Assembly (NCBI RefSeq): GCF_023935105.1
Contig: NZ_CP096040.1
Coordinates: 4,197,001-4,261,000 of the forward strand
Direction of reading: 5' to 3'
Length of the DNA: 64,000 bases
Source: Caulobacter segnis
GTDB lineage: Bacteria > Pseudomonadota > Alphaproteobacteria > Caulobacterales > Caulobacteraceae
Under the pieces are notes generated by a model, which was not told the DNA's origin, ran no database searches, and saw nothing but the letters and a program-made list of their open reading frames with translations. Below, piece by piece: positions 9,089 through 17,757 of the stretch. The translations under genes and the position numbers were made by a program. Every line of letters begins with the position of its first letter. Position 1 is the stretch's first letter.

Positions 9089-11263
9089 ATGCGGTTTCGA
9101 AATTCGGCGGTCGTGGACGTCCTCACGCGACCCATGCTGCTGTCGGCCCTGGCGGGCGCCCTACTGTTCGGCTGGACCATAGGCTTCGACGCGCTGCTGG
9201 CGTCGGGCCGGGCCTGGGTGACCCCGCGCTTCGACATGGCCGCCATGATGACCGGCTACTACGGCTTTTTGAACGCGCCTTGGTCGTTGCGCCCCACCGT
9301 CGTGCAGGGCCTGGGCGGCCAGCCGCTGTCGATCGTGTTCACCGACAGCGTCCCCTGGGTGTCGCTGCTGTTGAAGGCTCTCCACCTGGGGCGGGTCCTC
9401 AATCCCCTCGGGCTGATCCTCTTCGTCTCCTACATCCTGCAGCCGCTGGGCGCGATCAGCCTGCTGCGCGCCTGCGGGGTCAAGGACCGCCTGCCGCTGG
9501 TGGTGATGGGCCTGCTGGCCCTGGCCCTGCCGACGTGGATCGCGCGCCAGTTCGGACACCCGGCGCTGTGCGCGCACTGGCTGCTGCTGTTCGGGGCCGC
9601 GACCGCGGTGGACGCCAGCGCGCGGGGCTTGCGCGGCCGCCATGTCGCCGCCTTCTGCCTGCTGTTCGGCCTGGCGGTGGGGATCCACGCCTATCACCTG
9701 GTCCCGCTGAGCCTGCTGCTCGCCGCCGCCCTGGTCGCCGAACTGGTGCGCAGCCGGGGCCGCGCCGTCGGACACGTGTTGGCGAGCGGCGGCCTGGTGG
9801 TCGTGGTCGTCGCCGCCTCGGCGGCTTTCCTGGGCTACGACGTCGGCGACGGCGTGGCGGGCAGCGAGAGCAAGCCGGGGTTCTATTCCATGAACCTGGA
9901 CGCCCCCTGGCGCCCGGCCGGCTCAGGCCTGCTGGGCCAGGCCTGGCGGGGCGGCGCCTTCACGGGCGCGTCCGACGCCACCGGCGGACAGGGCATAGAA
10001 GGCTACCAGTACCTCGGCGTCGGCGGGCTGGGCCTGATCCTGGTCGCTCTGGCGCTGGCATGCGCGAACGCCGAGGCCCGACGGCGGATCTGGTCGCGGG
10101 CATCGAGCCTCTGGCCGTTGGCCGTCGCGGCGCTGGTCCTGGCGCTCTGGGCCGTCGGGCCGCGCGCCTATCTCGGCGACCGGCTCGTCTACGACCTGAA
10201 ACTGCCCGAAGCCGCGGTGAAGGCGCTGGGCGTGTTCCGCGCCCACGGCCGCTTCTTCTGGATCCCGGCCTATCTGCTGCTGGTCGGCGCGATCGTCATC
10301 GTCTGGCGAACCCTGCCTCGAAAGGCCGCCTCCGGGGTGCTGATCGCCGCCCTGGCGCTGCAGGTCGTCGACTCGGCGCCCGCGCGGGCGACGATCCGGG
10401 GCTTCTTTCACATCCCGCTCGAACCGAACCTGCGCGTCGACGCCCAGACCCGCCACGCGCTGACCGGACGCCCCTGGGTCTTCGCGCCCGACTATTTCTG
10501 CCTGCTGAACGGCGAGGACATCACCGCCTTCTCCCAGACCGCGCACGTCGCGGCGCGCCTGGGCGGCGCGATCAGCAGCATCGCCACGGCCCACAACGCC
10601 AACAAGGGTTGCCAGCAGCCGCGCGGCGCGATGCTCGCGACGGCCCCGGTCGGCGATCGCACCGTGACCGTCATCTTCAACGACGGGGAAAGCCGAGGCG
10701 GACGGCTGGCGCTGTTTTCCGAGCGGACCGACTGCTACCGGATGAAGCGCGGCATCCTCTGCGGCCGCGACCTGGGCGGAGCGGGCCTGGCGCCGATGCG
10801 GCGCGGCGACTTCCTGTCCGACCCCGACGGCGTGGAGGGCTGGATCCCGACCGACACCGCCGGCCAGAAGCCGCCCGCCCTGGCGGAGGGCTGGGATACG
10901 CCCGAATATACGGGGGTCTGGAGCCTGGGGACGCGGTCGGTCCTGCGCCTGGCCGCCGCGTCCGACCGCCCGACCCAGGTGACGCTGCAGGCCCTGGCCT
11001 ATTCGGAGCAGCCGCCCCGGCCCCAGATCGTCACCGTCCGCGTCGACGGGCGCGCCATCGCCACGCTCGAGATCGACCCCGTCGGCTATCGCCCCTACAC
11101 GTTCGTCGTGCCGCCGCGCGGCGCGGCGGGGACAGGCCCGGTCGACGTCGTCCTGGAAATTCCCGGCGCCCGGAAGCCCGTCAACGATCGCCGGGCGCTG
11201 GGGGTGGGCCTCAAGGAGATCCGCTATCGGACGCTGCCGCCAGAGGCCGCGCCCGCGCTCTAG
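9089..11263 (+). CDS. Large polytopic membrane protein, DUF6311-like
   Basis: The protein has 724 residues from the ATG at 9089 (AGGGG site); the frame is open further upstream but into the dipeptidase promoter. About 11-12 membrane helices span residues 15-450, with a periplasmic first loop carrying GYYGFLNAPWSL and VFTDSVPWVSLLLKALH. A soluble C-terminal half of about 280 residues follows, with beta-rich character. The topology recalls GT-C glycosyltransferases and YfhO-like proteins, and the loop motifs remind me of DUF6311, but I cannot assign a reaction. Its stop overlaps the glnE stop on the other strand by two bases. Confidence 0.7.
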   Translation: MRFRNSAVVDVLTRPMLLSALAGALLFGWTIGFDALLASGRAWVTPRFDMAAMMTGYYGFLNAPWSLRPTVVQGLGGQPLSIVFTDSVPWVSLLLKALHLGRVLNPLGLILFVSYILQPLGAISLLRACGVKDRLPLVVMGLLALALPTWIARQFGHPALCAHWLLLFGAATAVDASARGLRGRHVAAFCLLFGLAVGIHAYHLVPLSLLLAAALVAELVRSRGRAVGHVLASGGLVVVVVAASAAFLGYDVGDGVAGSESKPGFYSMNLDAPWRPAGSGLLGQAWRGGAFTGASDATGGQGIEGYQYLGVGGLGLILVALALACANAEARRRIWSRASSLWPLAVAALVLALWAVGPRAYLGDRLVYDLKLPEAAVKALGVFRAHGRFFWIPAYLLLVGAIVIVWRTLPRKAASGVLIAALALQVVDSAPARATIRGFFHIPLEPNLRVDAQTRHALTGRPWVFAPDYFCLLNGEDITAFSQTAHVAARLGGAISSIATAHNANKGCQQPRGAMLATAPVGDRTVTVIFNDGESRGGRLALFSERTDCYRMKRGILCGRDLGGAGLAPMRRGDFLSDPDGVEGWIPTDTAGQKPPALAEGWDTPEYTGVWSLGTRSVLRLAAASDRPTQVTLQALAYSEQPPRPQIVTVRVDGRAIATLEIDPVGYRPYTFVVPPRGAAGTGPVDVVLEIPGARKPVNDRRALGVGLKEIRYRTLPPEAAPAL

Positions 11264-14157
11264 CCCGGCGCCCGCACGATCGCGGCGTAGGCGGCGCGGG
11301 CTTCGGCCTTCGCCTTGGCCAGCTTGGGCTTCAGGGACTTGAACTGGCCGACGTGGCCGGCCTTGGCCATCAGGGCCTTGAAGGCCTTGGGCTCGGCCTC
11401 GACGTCGAGGCCGTCCTCCAGGGCGACCTTGATCAGTTGCGAGAGGTCCTGCTCCAGCCGCCAGGCGGCCTCCAGCCGGGCCAGCGCCCCGTCGTCGGCC
11501 AGGCCCGCCGCGCGCAGGGCCGCCAGGGCCTCGCCGGTGTTCTGGCGCAGAGGGCCGCCCTTGGCCGCGTGGGCCAACTGCAGGAACTGGGCGGCGAACT
11601 CGATGTCGACCAGACCGCCGGGATCCAGCTTCAGGTCCCAGTCGCCCTTGCCGGGCCGCTCGCGCTCCATCAGTTCGCGCATCTCGATGACGTCGGCGGC
11701 GGTCTTCTTCCATTCGCGCGGCCGGCGCAGGGCGGCCTCGATCGCGCCCTCGGCGCGGACCTTGAACGCGGGGCTGCTGGCCCAGACCACCCGCGCGCGG
11801 GTCAGGGCCAGCAGCTCCCAGGTCTCGGCCTCGCGCTCGTAATAGTCCCCGAAGGCCGCGAAGCTGACCGCCACCGGGCCCTTCGTGCCCGAGGGACGCA
11901 GCTTCAAGTCCACCTCGTACAGCGTCCCCTCGCCCGTCGGCGCCGACAGGGCCGAGGTCAGACGCTGGGTGAAGCGGGCGTAGAAGACGTCGGCGCTCCA
12001 TTCCTTGAGAGCGGAATGGGCCGCTGGTCCATCGGCCGCGTACAGCGTCATCAGATCCAGGTCCGACTTGGCGGTCATTTCGCGCGAGCCGGCCTTGCCC
12101 AGGGCCACCACCGCCACCTGGCCGGGGAAGGCGCCGCCCAGCCGCTCGGTCTCGGCCAAGGCGGCGGGGGCCAGGCCGCCGATGATCAGGTCGGCCAGCT
12201 CGGCGAACGCCCGGCCGATGTCGCGGGCGTCGGCGCTGCCGCTCATCACCCGCACGCCGATCCGGAAGCTCTGGTCGCGGAACAGGCGGCGCGCGGCGTC
12301 CATCGCGCCCTCGAAGTCGGTCGGGTCCCACGGCGCGACGGCGGGCGTCTCGATGGGGCCGAAGAAGCTGGGGTCCAGCAGGGCGTCCAGGGCCGTCGGC
12401 CGCTTGGCCATGGTGGTCGCCAGGCGCGGAGCGAAGGCCATGACCTCGACAATCAGCTCAAACAGGCGCGGCTGGGCCAGGAACAGCGACTGGATCTGCA
12501 CGCCCGAGCTTAGCGAGGCGAAGAAATCGGCGAAGCGGTTGAAGGCCTGGTCCGGCGCGCCGGTCGCGTTGGCCGCGTCTAGCAGGCGCGGGGCCAAGCG
12601 GGTGAACAGCTCGCGCCCCCGTTCGGTGCGGGTGGCGGCGATGTGGCCGTGGTGCCAGCCGCGGATGGTGGCGGCCACCCGCTCGGGGCTGGAGAAGCCC
12701 ATGCGCTTCAGGGTGGCCAGGGTCTCGGGGTCGTCCTCGACCCCGGTGAACACCAAGCTGCCGAACCGCGAGGACAGTTCCTCCTCGCCGGCGAACAGGC
12801 GACCGTAGCGCTGGTTGACGCCTTTCAGGATCCGCCCGACCGCCGCATCGAAGGTCCGCAGGTTGTCGTGGTCCCAGAGGGCCGCGACCTTCTTTCGTTC
12901 GGCGTCCGATTCCGGAAGCTTGTGGGTCTGGTCGTCGGCGATCATCTGGGCGCGGTGCTCCAGTGCGCGCAGGTCCTTGTAGGCCTCCGTCAGCCAGGCG
13001 GCGTCCTCGGGCGTGACGTGGCCGGCCTCGGCCAGGGCCGCCAGGGCGTCCAGGGTGCGCGGGCCGCGCAGGTCCGGCTGGCGGCCGCCCAGGATCAGTT
13101 GCTGGGTCTGGACGAAGAACTCGATCTCGCGGATCCCGCCCCGCCCCAGCTTGAGGTCCGCGCCCTTGGCGGTCAGGCGGTCGTCGACCTTGTAGGTGTG
13201 GATCTGGCGCTTGATCGAGTGGATGTCGGCGATGGCCGCGAAGTCCAGGTTGCGCCGCCAGATGAAGGGCTGCAACGCCTCCAGGAAGGCCGCGCCCTCG
13301 GCGAGGTCGCCGGCCGCGATGCGGGCCTTGATGTGGGCCGCCCGCTCCCAGTTCTGGCCGACGCTCTCGTAGTAATCCATGGCCGCGTCGACCGGCATGG
13401 CGGGCGGGGTCGAGGACGGGTCGGGGCGCAGGCGCAGGTCGATGCGGAAGACGTAGCCGTCGGCGGTGCGCTCCTGCAGCACGCGGCCCAGGTGGTTGGC
13501 GATCCGCACGGCCACGGCCTGCGGCTCGTGCCCCTCCGCCACCGGCAGCTTTTCGGGCGCGTAGAAGATCGAGAAGTCGATGTCGCTGGAATAGTTCAGC
13601 TCGAACGCGCCGTGCTTGCCCATGGCGATGCAGAAGAGGCCGGGCGCGGGCCCCGCCTCGCCCTCTCCCACATGGGTCAAGGCGCCCCGGTCGACCTCCT
13701 GGCGCACGGCCTGGGCCAGGGCCGCGCCCAGCACGGCGTCGGCGAAGCGGGTCAGGGCGCCGGTCACCTGGTCCAGGTCCCAGACCCCGCCCAGGTCGCA
13801 CAGCGCGGTCAGGAGATGCAGGTCGGCCTTCAGCTCGCGCAGCAAGCGGCGGGCGGTCTCGAAGTCCGGTTCGGCGGCGACGGCCTGCGCGTTCGTCAGG
13901 ATCGCGGCCAGGGTCTGGTCGGGCTCGCCCTCCAGGATCCGGGGCAGGCGCTGGCCGTCGCGGCGCGCCAGGCCGGCCAGATAGGACGAGGCGGCGAAGA
14001 CCGGGGCCAGGGCGTCCCAAGCCGCGTCGATCCCCGCCATGGCCTCGCCCGCCCGCTTGGCGATCGCCTCGTGCGCCCGTTCGGCCGCCTTGGCGTCGAG
14101 GACGGGACCGCAGGGCGTGAGACGGCCACCCAGGGGGCCAGAAGCGAGACGAGTCAT
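11260..14157 (-). CDS. glnE: Bifunctional glutamine synthetase adenylyltransferase/adenylyl-removing enzyme
   Basis: The protein has about 965 residues from MTRLASGPLGG at 14157; the frame is open to 14286 but that part overlaps the next gene's promoter. It adds or removes AMP on glutamine synthetase in response to PII. Two nucleotidyltransferase domains are visible, each with a G-x(n)-D-x-D core: GKHGAFELNYSSDIDFSIFYAP in the N-terminal half and GKAGSREMTAKSDLDLMTLYA in the C-terminal half. Helical GlnD-PII-like regions follow each (KLGRGGIREIEFFVQTQQL and DLKLDPGGLVDIEFAAQFLQ). The length is normal for GlnE. Confidence 0.96.
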   Translation of the reverse strand: MTRLASGPLGGRLTPCGPVLDAKAAERAHEAIAKRAGEAMAGIDAAWDALAPVFAASSYLAGLARRDGQRLPRILEGEPDQTLAAILTNAQAVAAEPDFETARRLLRELKADLHLLTALCDLGGVWDLDQVTGALTRFADAVLGAALAQAVRQEVDRGALTHVGEGEAGPAPGLFCIAMGKHGAFELNYSSDIDFSIFYAPEKLPVAEGHEPQAVAVRIANHLGRVLQERTADGYVFRIDLRLRPDPSSTPPAMPVDAAMDYYESVGQNWERAAHIKARIAAGDLAEGAAFLEALQPFIWRRNLDFAAIADIHSIKRQIHTYKVDDRLTAKGADLKLGRGGIREIEFFVQTQQLILGGRQPDLRGPRTLDALAALAEAGHVTPEDAAWLTEAYKDLRALEHRAQMIADDQTHKLPESDAERKKVAALWDHDNLRTFDAAVGRILKGVNQRYGRLFAGEEELSSRFGSLVFTGVEDDPETLATLKRMGFSSPERVAATIRGWHHGHIAATRTERGRELFTRLAPRLLDAANATGAPDQAFNRFADFFASLSSGVQIQSLFLAQPRLFELIVEVMAFAPRLATTMAKRPTALDALLDPSFFGPIETPAVAPWDPTDFEGAMDAARRLFRDQSFRIGVRVMSGSADARDIGRAFAELADLIIGGLAPAALAETERLGGAFPGQVAVVALGKAGSREMTAKSDLDLMTLYAADGPAAHSALKEWSADVFYARFTQRLTSALSAPTGEGTLYEVDLKLRPSGTKGPVAVSFAAFGDYYEREAETWELLALTRARVVWASSPAFKVRAEGAIEAALRRPREWKKTAADVIEMRELMERERPGKGDWDLKLDPGGLVDIEFAAQFLQLAHAAKGGPLRQNTGEALAALRAAGLADDGALARLEAAWRLEQDLSQLIKVALEDGLDVEAEPKAFKALMAKAGHVGQFKSLKPKLAKAKAEARAAYAAIVRAPG

Positions 14158-14211
14158 GGCCGCACCGTGGCCCGGCGGGCGTTTTCCGACAAGGGACGGA
14201 GCGCGCATGGC

Positions 14212-14240
14212 TTGACGCGGGAAATTACAACCGTAACTAT
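14212..14240 (+). promoter_or_regulatory. Promoter with BlaI/MecI-like operator for the first M56 gene
   Basis: A -35-like TTGACG (14212-14217) is followed 7 nt later by TTACAACCGTAA (14225-14236), then AACTAT as a possible -10. The dyad fits the TTACA-N2-TGTAA operator bound by BlaI/MecI repressors with one mismatch. The same arrangement and spacing recurs before the second M56 gene. Confidence 0.6.
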
Positions 14241-14284
14241 CGCTTTGCTCAATAACGATGCATGGCTGGCGAGGGGAAGCGACC

Positions 14285-15151
14285 ATGATCGAACTGCTGG
14301 CCTTGGCGCTGATGCGGGCGCAGGTCGCCGCGTCGTTCGGCGTAGCCCTGGTGCTGATGCTGCGCCTGCCCGCACGCTGGCTGTTCGGGCCGCGCCTGGC
14401 CTATTGGCTGTGGGCGATCGCGCCGGCGGCCGCGATCGCCAGCCTGTTCCCCAGCCTGTCGGAGTCGCTGGAGATCGGCGCGACCACCGCGCCGCTGGCC
14501 CCGGGCCTGGCGCTGGCGGCGGTGGCGGCCTGGCTGGCCGGCGCGGCTCTGTTCGCCGCTTTCGTCGTGAGGCAGGAGCGCGCCTTCCGCCGGCTGGCCG
14601 ACCGGGGCGAGGCCGGGCCCGCCGTCATGGGCGCCCTGTGGCCGCGCTTGGTGCTGCCCACCGACTTCGCGGACCGGTTCAGCGCCCGCGAGCGTGAGCT
14701 GATCCTGCTGCACGAGCGCACCCACATCCGGCGGGGCGACCCGATGGCCAATCTGATCGTGGCCGGCTGCCGGGCGCTGGGCTGGTTCAATCCGATGGTC
14801 CACGTGGGCGCGGCGTTCCTGCGCATCGACCAGGAGCTGGCCTGCGACGCCAGCGTCCTGGCCCTGAGGACCGACATCCGGAGCGACTACGCCCGGGCGC
14901 TGCTGAAGGTGTCCATGGTCGGCAAGAGCTCGCCCCTGGCCTGCGGCTGGGGGACCCATCCGCTGATCCTGCGCGTCGGTTTCCTGGGCCGGACCGAGCC
15001 CAGCCGGCGGCGCGAGATCGTCGGCTTCCTGGCCCTGACGGTCCTCGCCCTCGTCACCGTATTCGGCGTCTGGACGCTGGCGCCGCGCGGTTTCGACCAG
15101 CACGCCTTCGCGCCGGACGCCCTCTACGCCGCCGGCCCCGGCCGCGATTGA
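14285..15151 (+). CDS. BlaR1/MecR1-like M56 membrane metallopeptidase, first copy
   Basis: The protein has 288 residues from MIELLALALMRAQ. Several membrane helices (about 10-30, 40-60, 75-95 and 245-265) surround a zinc-peptidase core: HERTH at 143-147, followed by DQELACD near 182-188 with the third ligand Glu. It lacks the C-terminal penicillin-binding sensor domain of true BlaR1, so the signal it detects is unknown. In the family, the activated protease cleaves a BlaI/MecI repressor. A matching operator lies upstream, but no blaI gene is in this window. It is paralogous to the next gene. Confidence 0.85.
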   Translation: MIELLALALMRAQVAASFGVALVLMLRLPARWLFGPRLAYWLWAIAPAAAIASLFPSLSESLEIGATTAPLAPGLALAAVAAWLAGAALFAAFVVRQERAFRRLADRGEAGPAVMGALWPRLVLPTDFADRFSARERELILLHERTHIRRGDPMANLIVAGCRALGWFNPMVHVGAAFLRIDQELACDASVLALRTDIRSDYARALLKVSMVGKSSPLACGWGTHPLILRVGFLGRTEPSRRREIVGFLALTVLALVTVFGVWTLAPRGFDQHAFAPDALYAAGPGRD

Positions 15152-15254
15152 GTTCGGGTCCGCGGCGGCGACCGCAATCTCGCCGTCTTGCGATCCGATC
15201 GTTCCCCGGGAGCGGCGAGCGCGACGGTTGTGTCACGCCGACTCACGCGCCCGC

Positions 15255-15283
15255 TTGACGTAAGAATTTACAGTTGTAACCAT
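15255..15283 (+). promoter_or_regulatory. Promoter with perfect BlaI/MecI-like operator for the second M56 gene
   Basis: TTGACG (15255-15260) is followed 7 nt later by TTACAGTTGTAA (15268-15279), a perfect TTACA-N2-TGTAA dyad, then AACCAT as a possible -10. The order and spacing equal those at 14212-14240. A repressor bound here would sit in the -35/-10 spacer. Confidence 0.68.
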
Positions 15284-15317
15284 TCACGCGAGGAAACGGC
15301 AGGAACCGCATCCGACG

Positions 15318-16202
15318 ATGATCGAGCTCTTCGCCCTCGCCCTGATCCGGGCCCAGATCGCCGCCGCCGCCGCGGTGCTGCTGGTCGTCATCCTGCGGCC
15401 GTCGGCGCGCCGACTGTTCGGGCCGCGCCGCGCCTACGGCCTGTGGGCCATCGTGCCGGCCGCCGCGGCCGCCGCCTTCCTGCCCAGCCTGGCCGAGACC
15501 ATGGACCTGGGCTCTCCCGCCCGGCCGCTGGGCGTCTGGGCTGGCAAGCTGATCCTGCTGTGGCTGGCGGGCTGCGCCGTCGCCACCACCATCCTGGTCC
15601 TGCGCGAGCGCCTGTTCCGCCAGAAGGTCGACCAGGGCCTGGCCGGTCCAGCCGTGATGGGAGCCCTGTGGCCGCGCATCGTCCTGCCGTCCGACTTCGC
15701 CCAGCGCTTCGAGCCGCGCGAGCGCGAGATGATCACCTTGCACGAGCGCACCCACATCAATCGCGGCGACCCCATCGCCAACCTGGTCATCGCCGGGGCC
15801 GGCGTGGTGGGCTGGTGCAACCCGATGATCGCCCTGGCCTCGCGCCTCGTGCGCATCGACCAGGAGCTGGCCTGCGACGCCACCGTGGTGGCCCTGCGCT
15901 CGGACATTCGCGCCGACTACGCCAAGGCCCTGATGAAGGCGCAGATGAGCGTCTCGACCTCGCCCCTGGCCTGCGGCTGGGCCACCCACCCGCTGATCCT
16001 GCGCGTGTCGTTGCTGAACCGGCGCGAGCCCAGCCTGCACCGCGACATCGCCGGCTTCCTGACCATGACCTTCCTGGCGATCATGGCCATGGTCATCGTC
16101 TGGAGCGTCTCGCCGCGCGGTCCGGACTTCAAGGATCTACGCCCCGGCCTGGCCGCCCAGATGGACGACAACGGCGCGATCTTCTGGGTCCAGGGGAAGT
16201 AG
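15318..16202 (+). CDS. BlaR1/MecR1-like M56 membrane metallopeptidase, second copy
   Basis: The protein has 294 residues and is closely similar in layout to its upstream neighbour: MIELFALALIRAQ start, FGPRRAYGLWAI, GPAVMGALWPRIVLPSDFA, the zinc motif HERTH at 142-146, the RIDQELACDATVVALRSDIRADYAKAL segment (third ligand Glu), and a final membrane helix before SVSPRGPDF. It also lacks a penicillin-binding domain. The two genes look like a tandem duplication that kept both the coding region and the promoter/operator. It is separated from the downstream efflux operon by a structured 259-bp region. Confidence 0.85.
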   Translation: MIELFALALIRAQIAAAAAVLLVVILRPSARRLFGPRRAYGLWAIVPAAAAAAFLPSLAETMDLGSPARPLGVWAGKLILLWLAGCAVATTILVLRERLFRQKVDQGLAGPAVMGALWPRIVLPSDFAQRFEPREREMITLHERTHINRGDPIANLVIAGAGVVGWCNPMIALASRLVRIDQELACDATVVALRSDIRADYAKALMKAQMSVSTSPLACGWATHPLILRVSLLNRREPSLHRDIAGFLTMTFLAIMAMVIVWSVSPRGPDFKDLRPGLAAQMDDNGAIFWVQGK

Positions 16203-16251
16203 GCGCGGCTGACGCGCGGCCGCGATCCGCGGCTGATTTCGTCCAGGCCGC

Positions 16252-16282
16252 GTCATTTCCGACAATGCGTCTGAAATGACGG
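16252..16282. promoter_or_regulatory. Perfect 9-bp inverted repeat upstream of RND operon
   Basis: CGTCATTTC (16252-16260) and GAAATGACG (16274-16282) form a perfect dyad with a 13-nt spacer. A third TCATTTC occurs at 16320-16326, and TTTCCGACA is repeated directly at 16257 and 16285. It could be an operator for the efflux operon or a terminator-like hairpin after the M56 gene; there is no T tract. Confidence 0.5.
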
Positions 16283-16366
16283 CTTTCCGACACCCAAGCG
16301 GAGCCATATCGCGGCGAGATCATTTCAGGTCTGCAAACCGGCGCACACGAACGGCCTCTACGGGTC

Positions 16367-16419
16367 GGAGGACCGTCAGCTTATCCGACGGCTCCTCCAG
16401 GGGCGGCCTGTCGCCGCCC
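16367..16419 (+). other. Tandem hairpins in the 5' leader of the RND efflux operon
   Basis: The first hairpin pairs GGAGGA-CCGTC (16367-16377) with GACGG-C-TCCTCC (16387-16398), leaving one bulged C. The second is a perfect GGGCGGC (16401-16407) with GCCGCCC (16413-16419) around CTGTC. They are adjacent and end 42 nt before the adaptor start. I do not recognise a known riboswitch class. Confidence 0.5.
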
Positions 16420-16461
16420 GTCCACGCCGCGCCAGGCCGCGGCCCCGCTCGAAGGCTGACG

Positions 16462-17742
16462 ATGACTGACTTTCACGCCCCGCGTACGCCCCCGCGCCGC
16501 CGGACGCTGATCCTCGGCGGACTGATCGCCATTCTCGCGCTGGTCGGCGTGGCCTGGCTGGCCTGGGCGTTGCTGCACGGCGACAAGGGCGCGGGCGACG
16601 CCGGCGGACCGGGAGGCCCCGGCGGTCCAGGCGGCTTCGGCGGCGGTGGACGGCGCGGTCCGGCCAGCACCGTGGCGGTGGCCACCGCGACCACGACCGA
16701 CCTGCCGATCATCATCGACGCCCTGGGCACAGTGAAGCCGGCGGCGACCGTGACGGTGCGTCCCCAGGTCTCCGGAACGATCACCGAAGTCATGTTCCGC
16801 GAGGGCCAGGCGGTCCAGCGCGGCCAGCCCCTGGTCCAGATCGATCCCCGCCCCTATCAGATGGCCCTGCTGCAGGCGCAGGGGAACCAGACCCGCGACG
16901 AGGCCCAGCTGGCCGCCGCGCGCCTGACCCTGACCCGCTACCAGACCCTGCTGACCCAGGATTCGATCGCCCGCCAGGAGGTCGACACCCAGGCCGCCAC
17001 GGTCAAGCAACTGGAAGGCACGGTGATGGCCGACCGGGCCGCCGTCGGCACCGCGCGGCTGAACCTGGGCTTCGCCCGGATCACCGCGCCGGTCTCGGGC
17101 CGCGTGGGCCTGCGCGTCGTCGACGTGGGCAACTACATCGGCGCCGGCGACACGAACGGGGTCGCGGTGATCACCACCGTCTCGCCGATCGACGTCGAGT
17201 TCACCGTCCCGCAGGACGACGTGCCGCGCATCGCCGCCCGTCAGGGCCGCGCCAGCCTCCCGGTCACCGCGCTGGACCGCACCCGCGCCCAGACCCTGGA
17301 TCGCGGGACGTTCTCCACCCTCGACAACCTGGTGGACACCGGTACGGGCACCGTGAAGGCCAAGGCCCGCTTCCCGAACGTCGGCAACACCCTGTTCCCC
17401 AGCCAGTTCGTCAATGTCCGCATGGAGCTGGACACCATCAAGGGCGCGATCGTCGTGCCCGCCACGGCCGTGCGCCAGAGCAGCGACGGCTCGTTCGTCT
17501 GGCTGCTGAACAGCGACCAGACCGTCAAGAAAACCCCGGTCAAGACCGGCCAGGCTACCGGCGTCCAGGTGCAGGTCACCCAAGGCTTGAAGGCCGGCGA
17601 CAAGGTGATCACCGAGGGCGGCGACCGTCTGCGCGACGGCGGCAAGGTCCAGCTGCCCGGCGCCAGGCCAGCCGGCCAAGGCAAGGGCAAGGGCAAGGGC
17701 GACGGCAAGGGCCATCGCCAGCGCCCGCAGCGTCCGGAATAG
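16462..17742 (+). CDS. RND efflux periplasmic adaptor (MdtA-type membrane fusion protein)
   Basis: The protein has 426 residues from the ATG at 16462, which follows GAAGG; the frame is open upstream through the leader hairpins. It has an N-terminal membrane anchor (LILGGLIAILALVGVAWLAWALL), a glycine-rich linker, lipoyl/hairpin segments (TVRPQVSGTITEVMFREGQAVQRGQPLVQID, shown here only as a region near residues 95-130), a coiled-coil hairpin around 140-200, and a beta-barrel domain. The C-terminus is Lys/Gly-rich. It should bridge the inner-membrane pump and the outer-membrane channel encoded downstream. First gene of a four-gene operon. Confidence 0.94.
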   Translation: MTDFHAPRTPPRRRTLILGGLIAILALVGVAWLAWALLHGDKGAGDAGGPGGPGGPGGFGGGGRRGPASTVAVATATTTDLPIIIDALGTVKPAATVTVRPQVSGTITEVMFREGQAVQRGQPLVQIDPRPYQMALLQAQGNQTRDEAQLAAARLTLTRYQTLLTQDSIARQEVDTQAATVKQLEGTVMADRAAVGTARLNLGFARITAPVSGRVGLRVVDVGNYIGAGDTNGVAVITTVSPIDVEFTVPQDDVPRIAARQGRASLPVTALDRTRAQTLDRGTFSTLDNLVDTGTGTVKAKARFPNVGNTLFPSQFVNVRMELDTIKGAIVVPATAVRQSSDGSFVWLLNSDQTVKKTPVKTGQATGVQVQVTQGLKAGDKVITEGGDRLRDGGKVQLPGARPAGQGKGKGKGDGKGHRQRPQRPE

Positions 17743-17757
17743 TCGGGCCCAGCCGCG

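Noticed and set aside
16367..16419. The tandem hairpins as a guanidine-II (mini-ykkC) riboswitch.
   Set aside because: That class needs ACGR loops; the loops here are AGCTTATCC and CTGTC.
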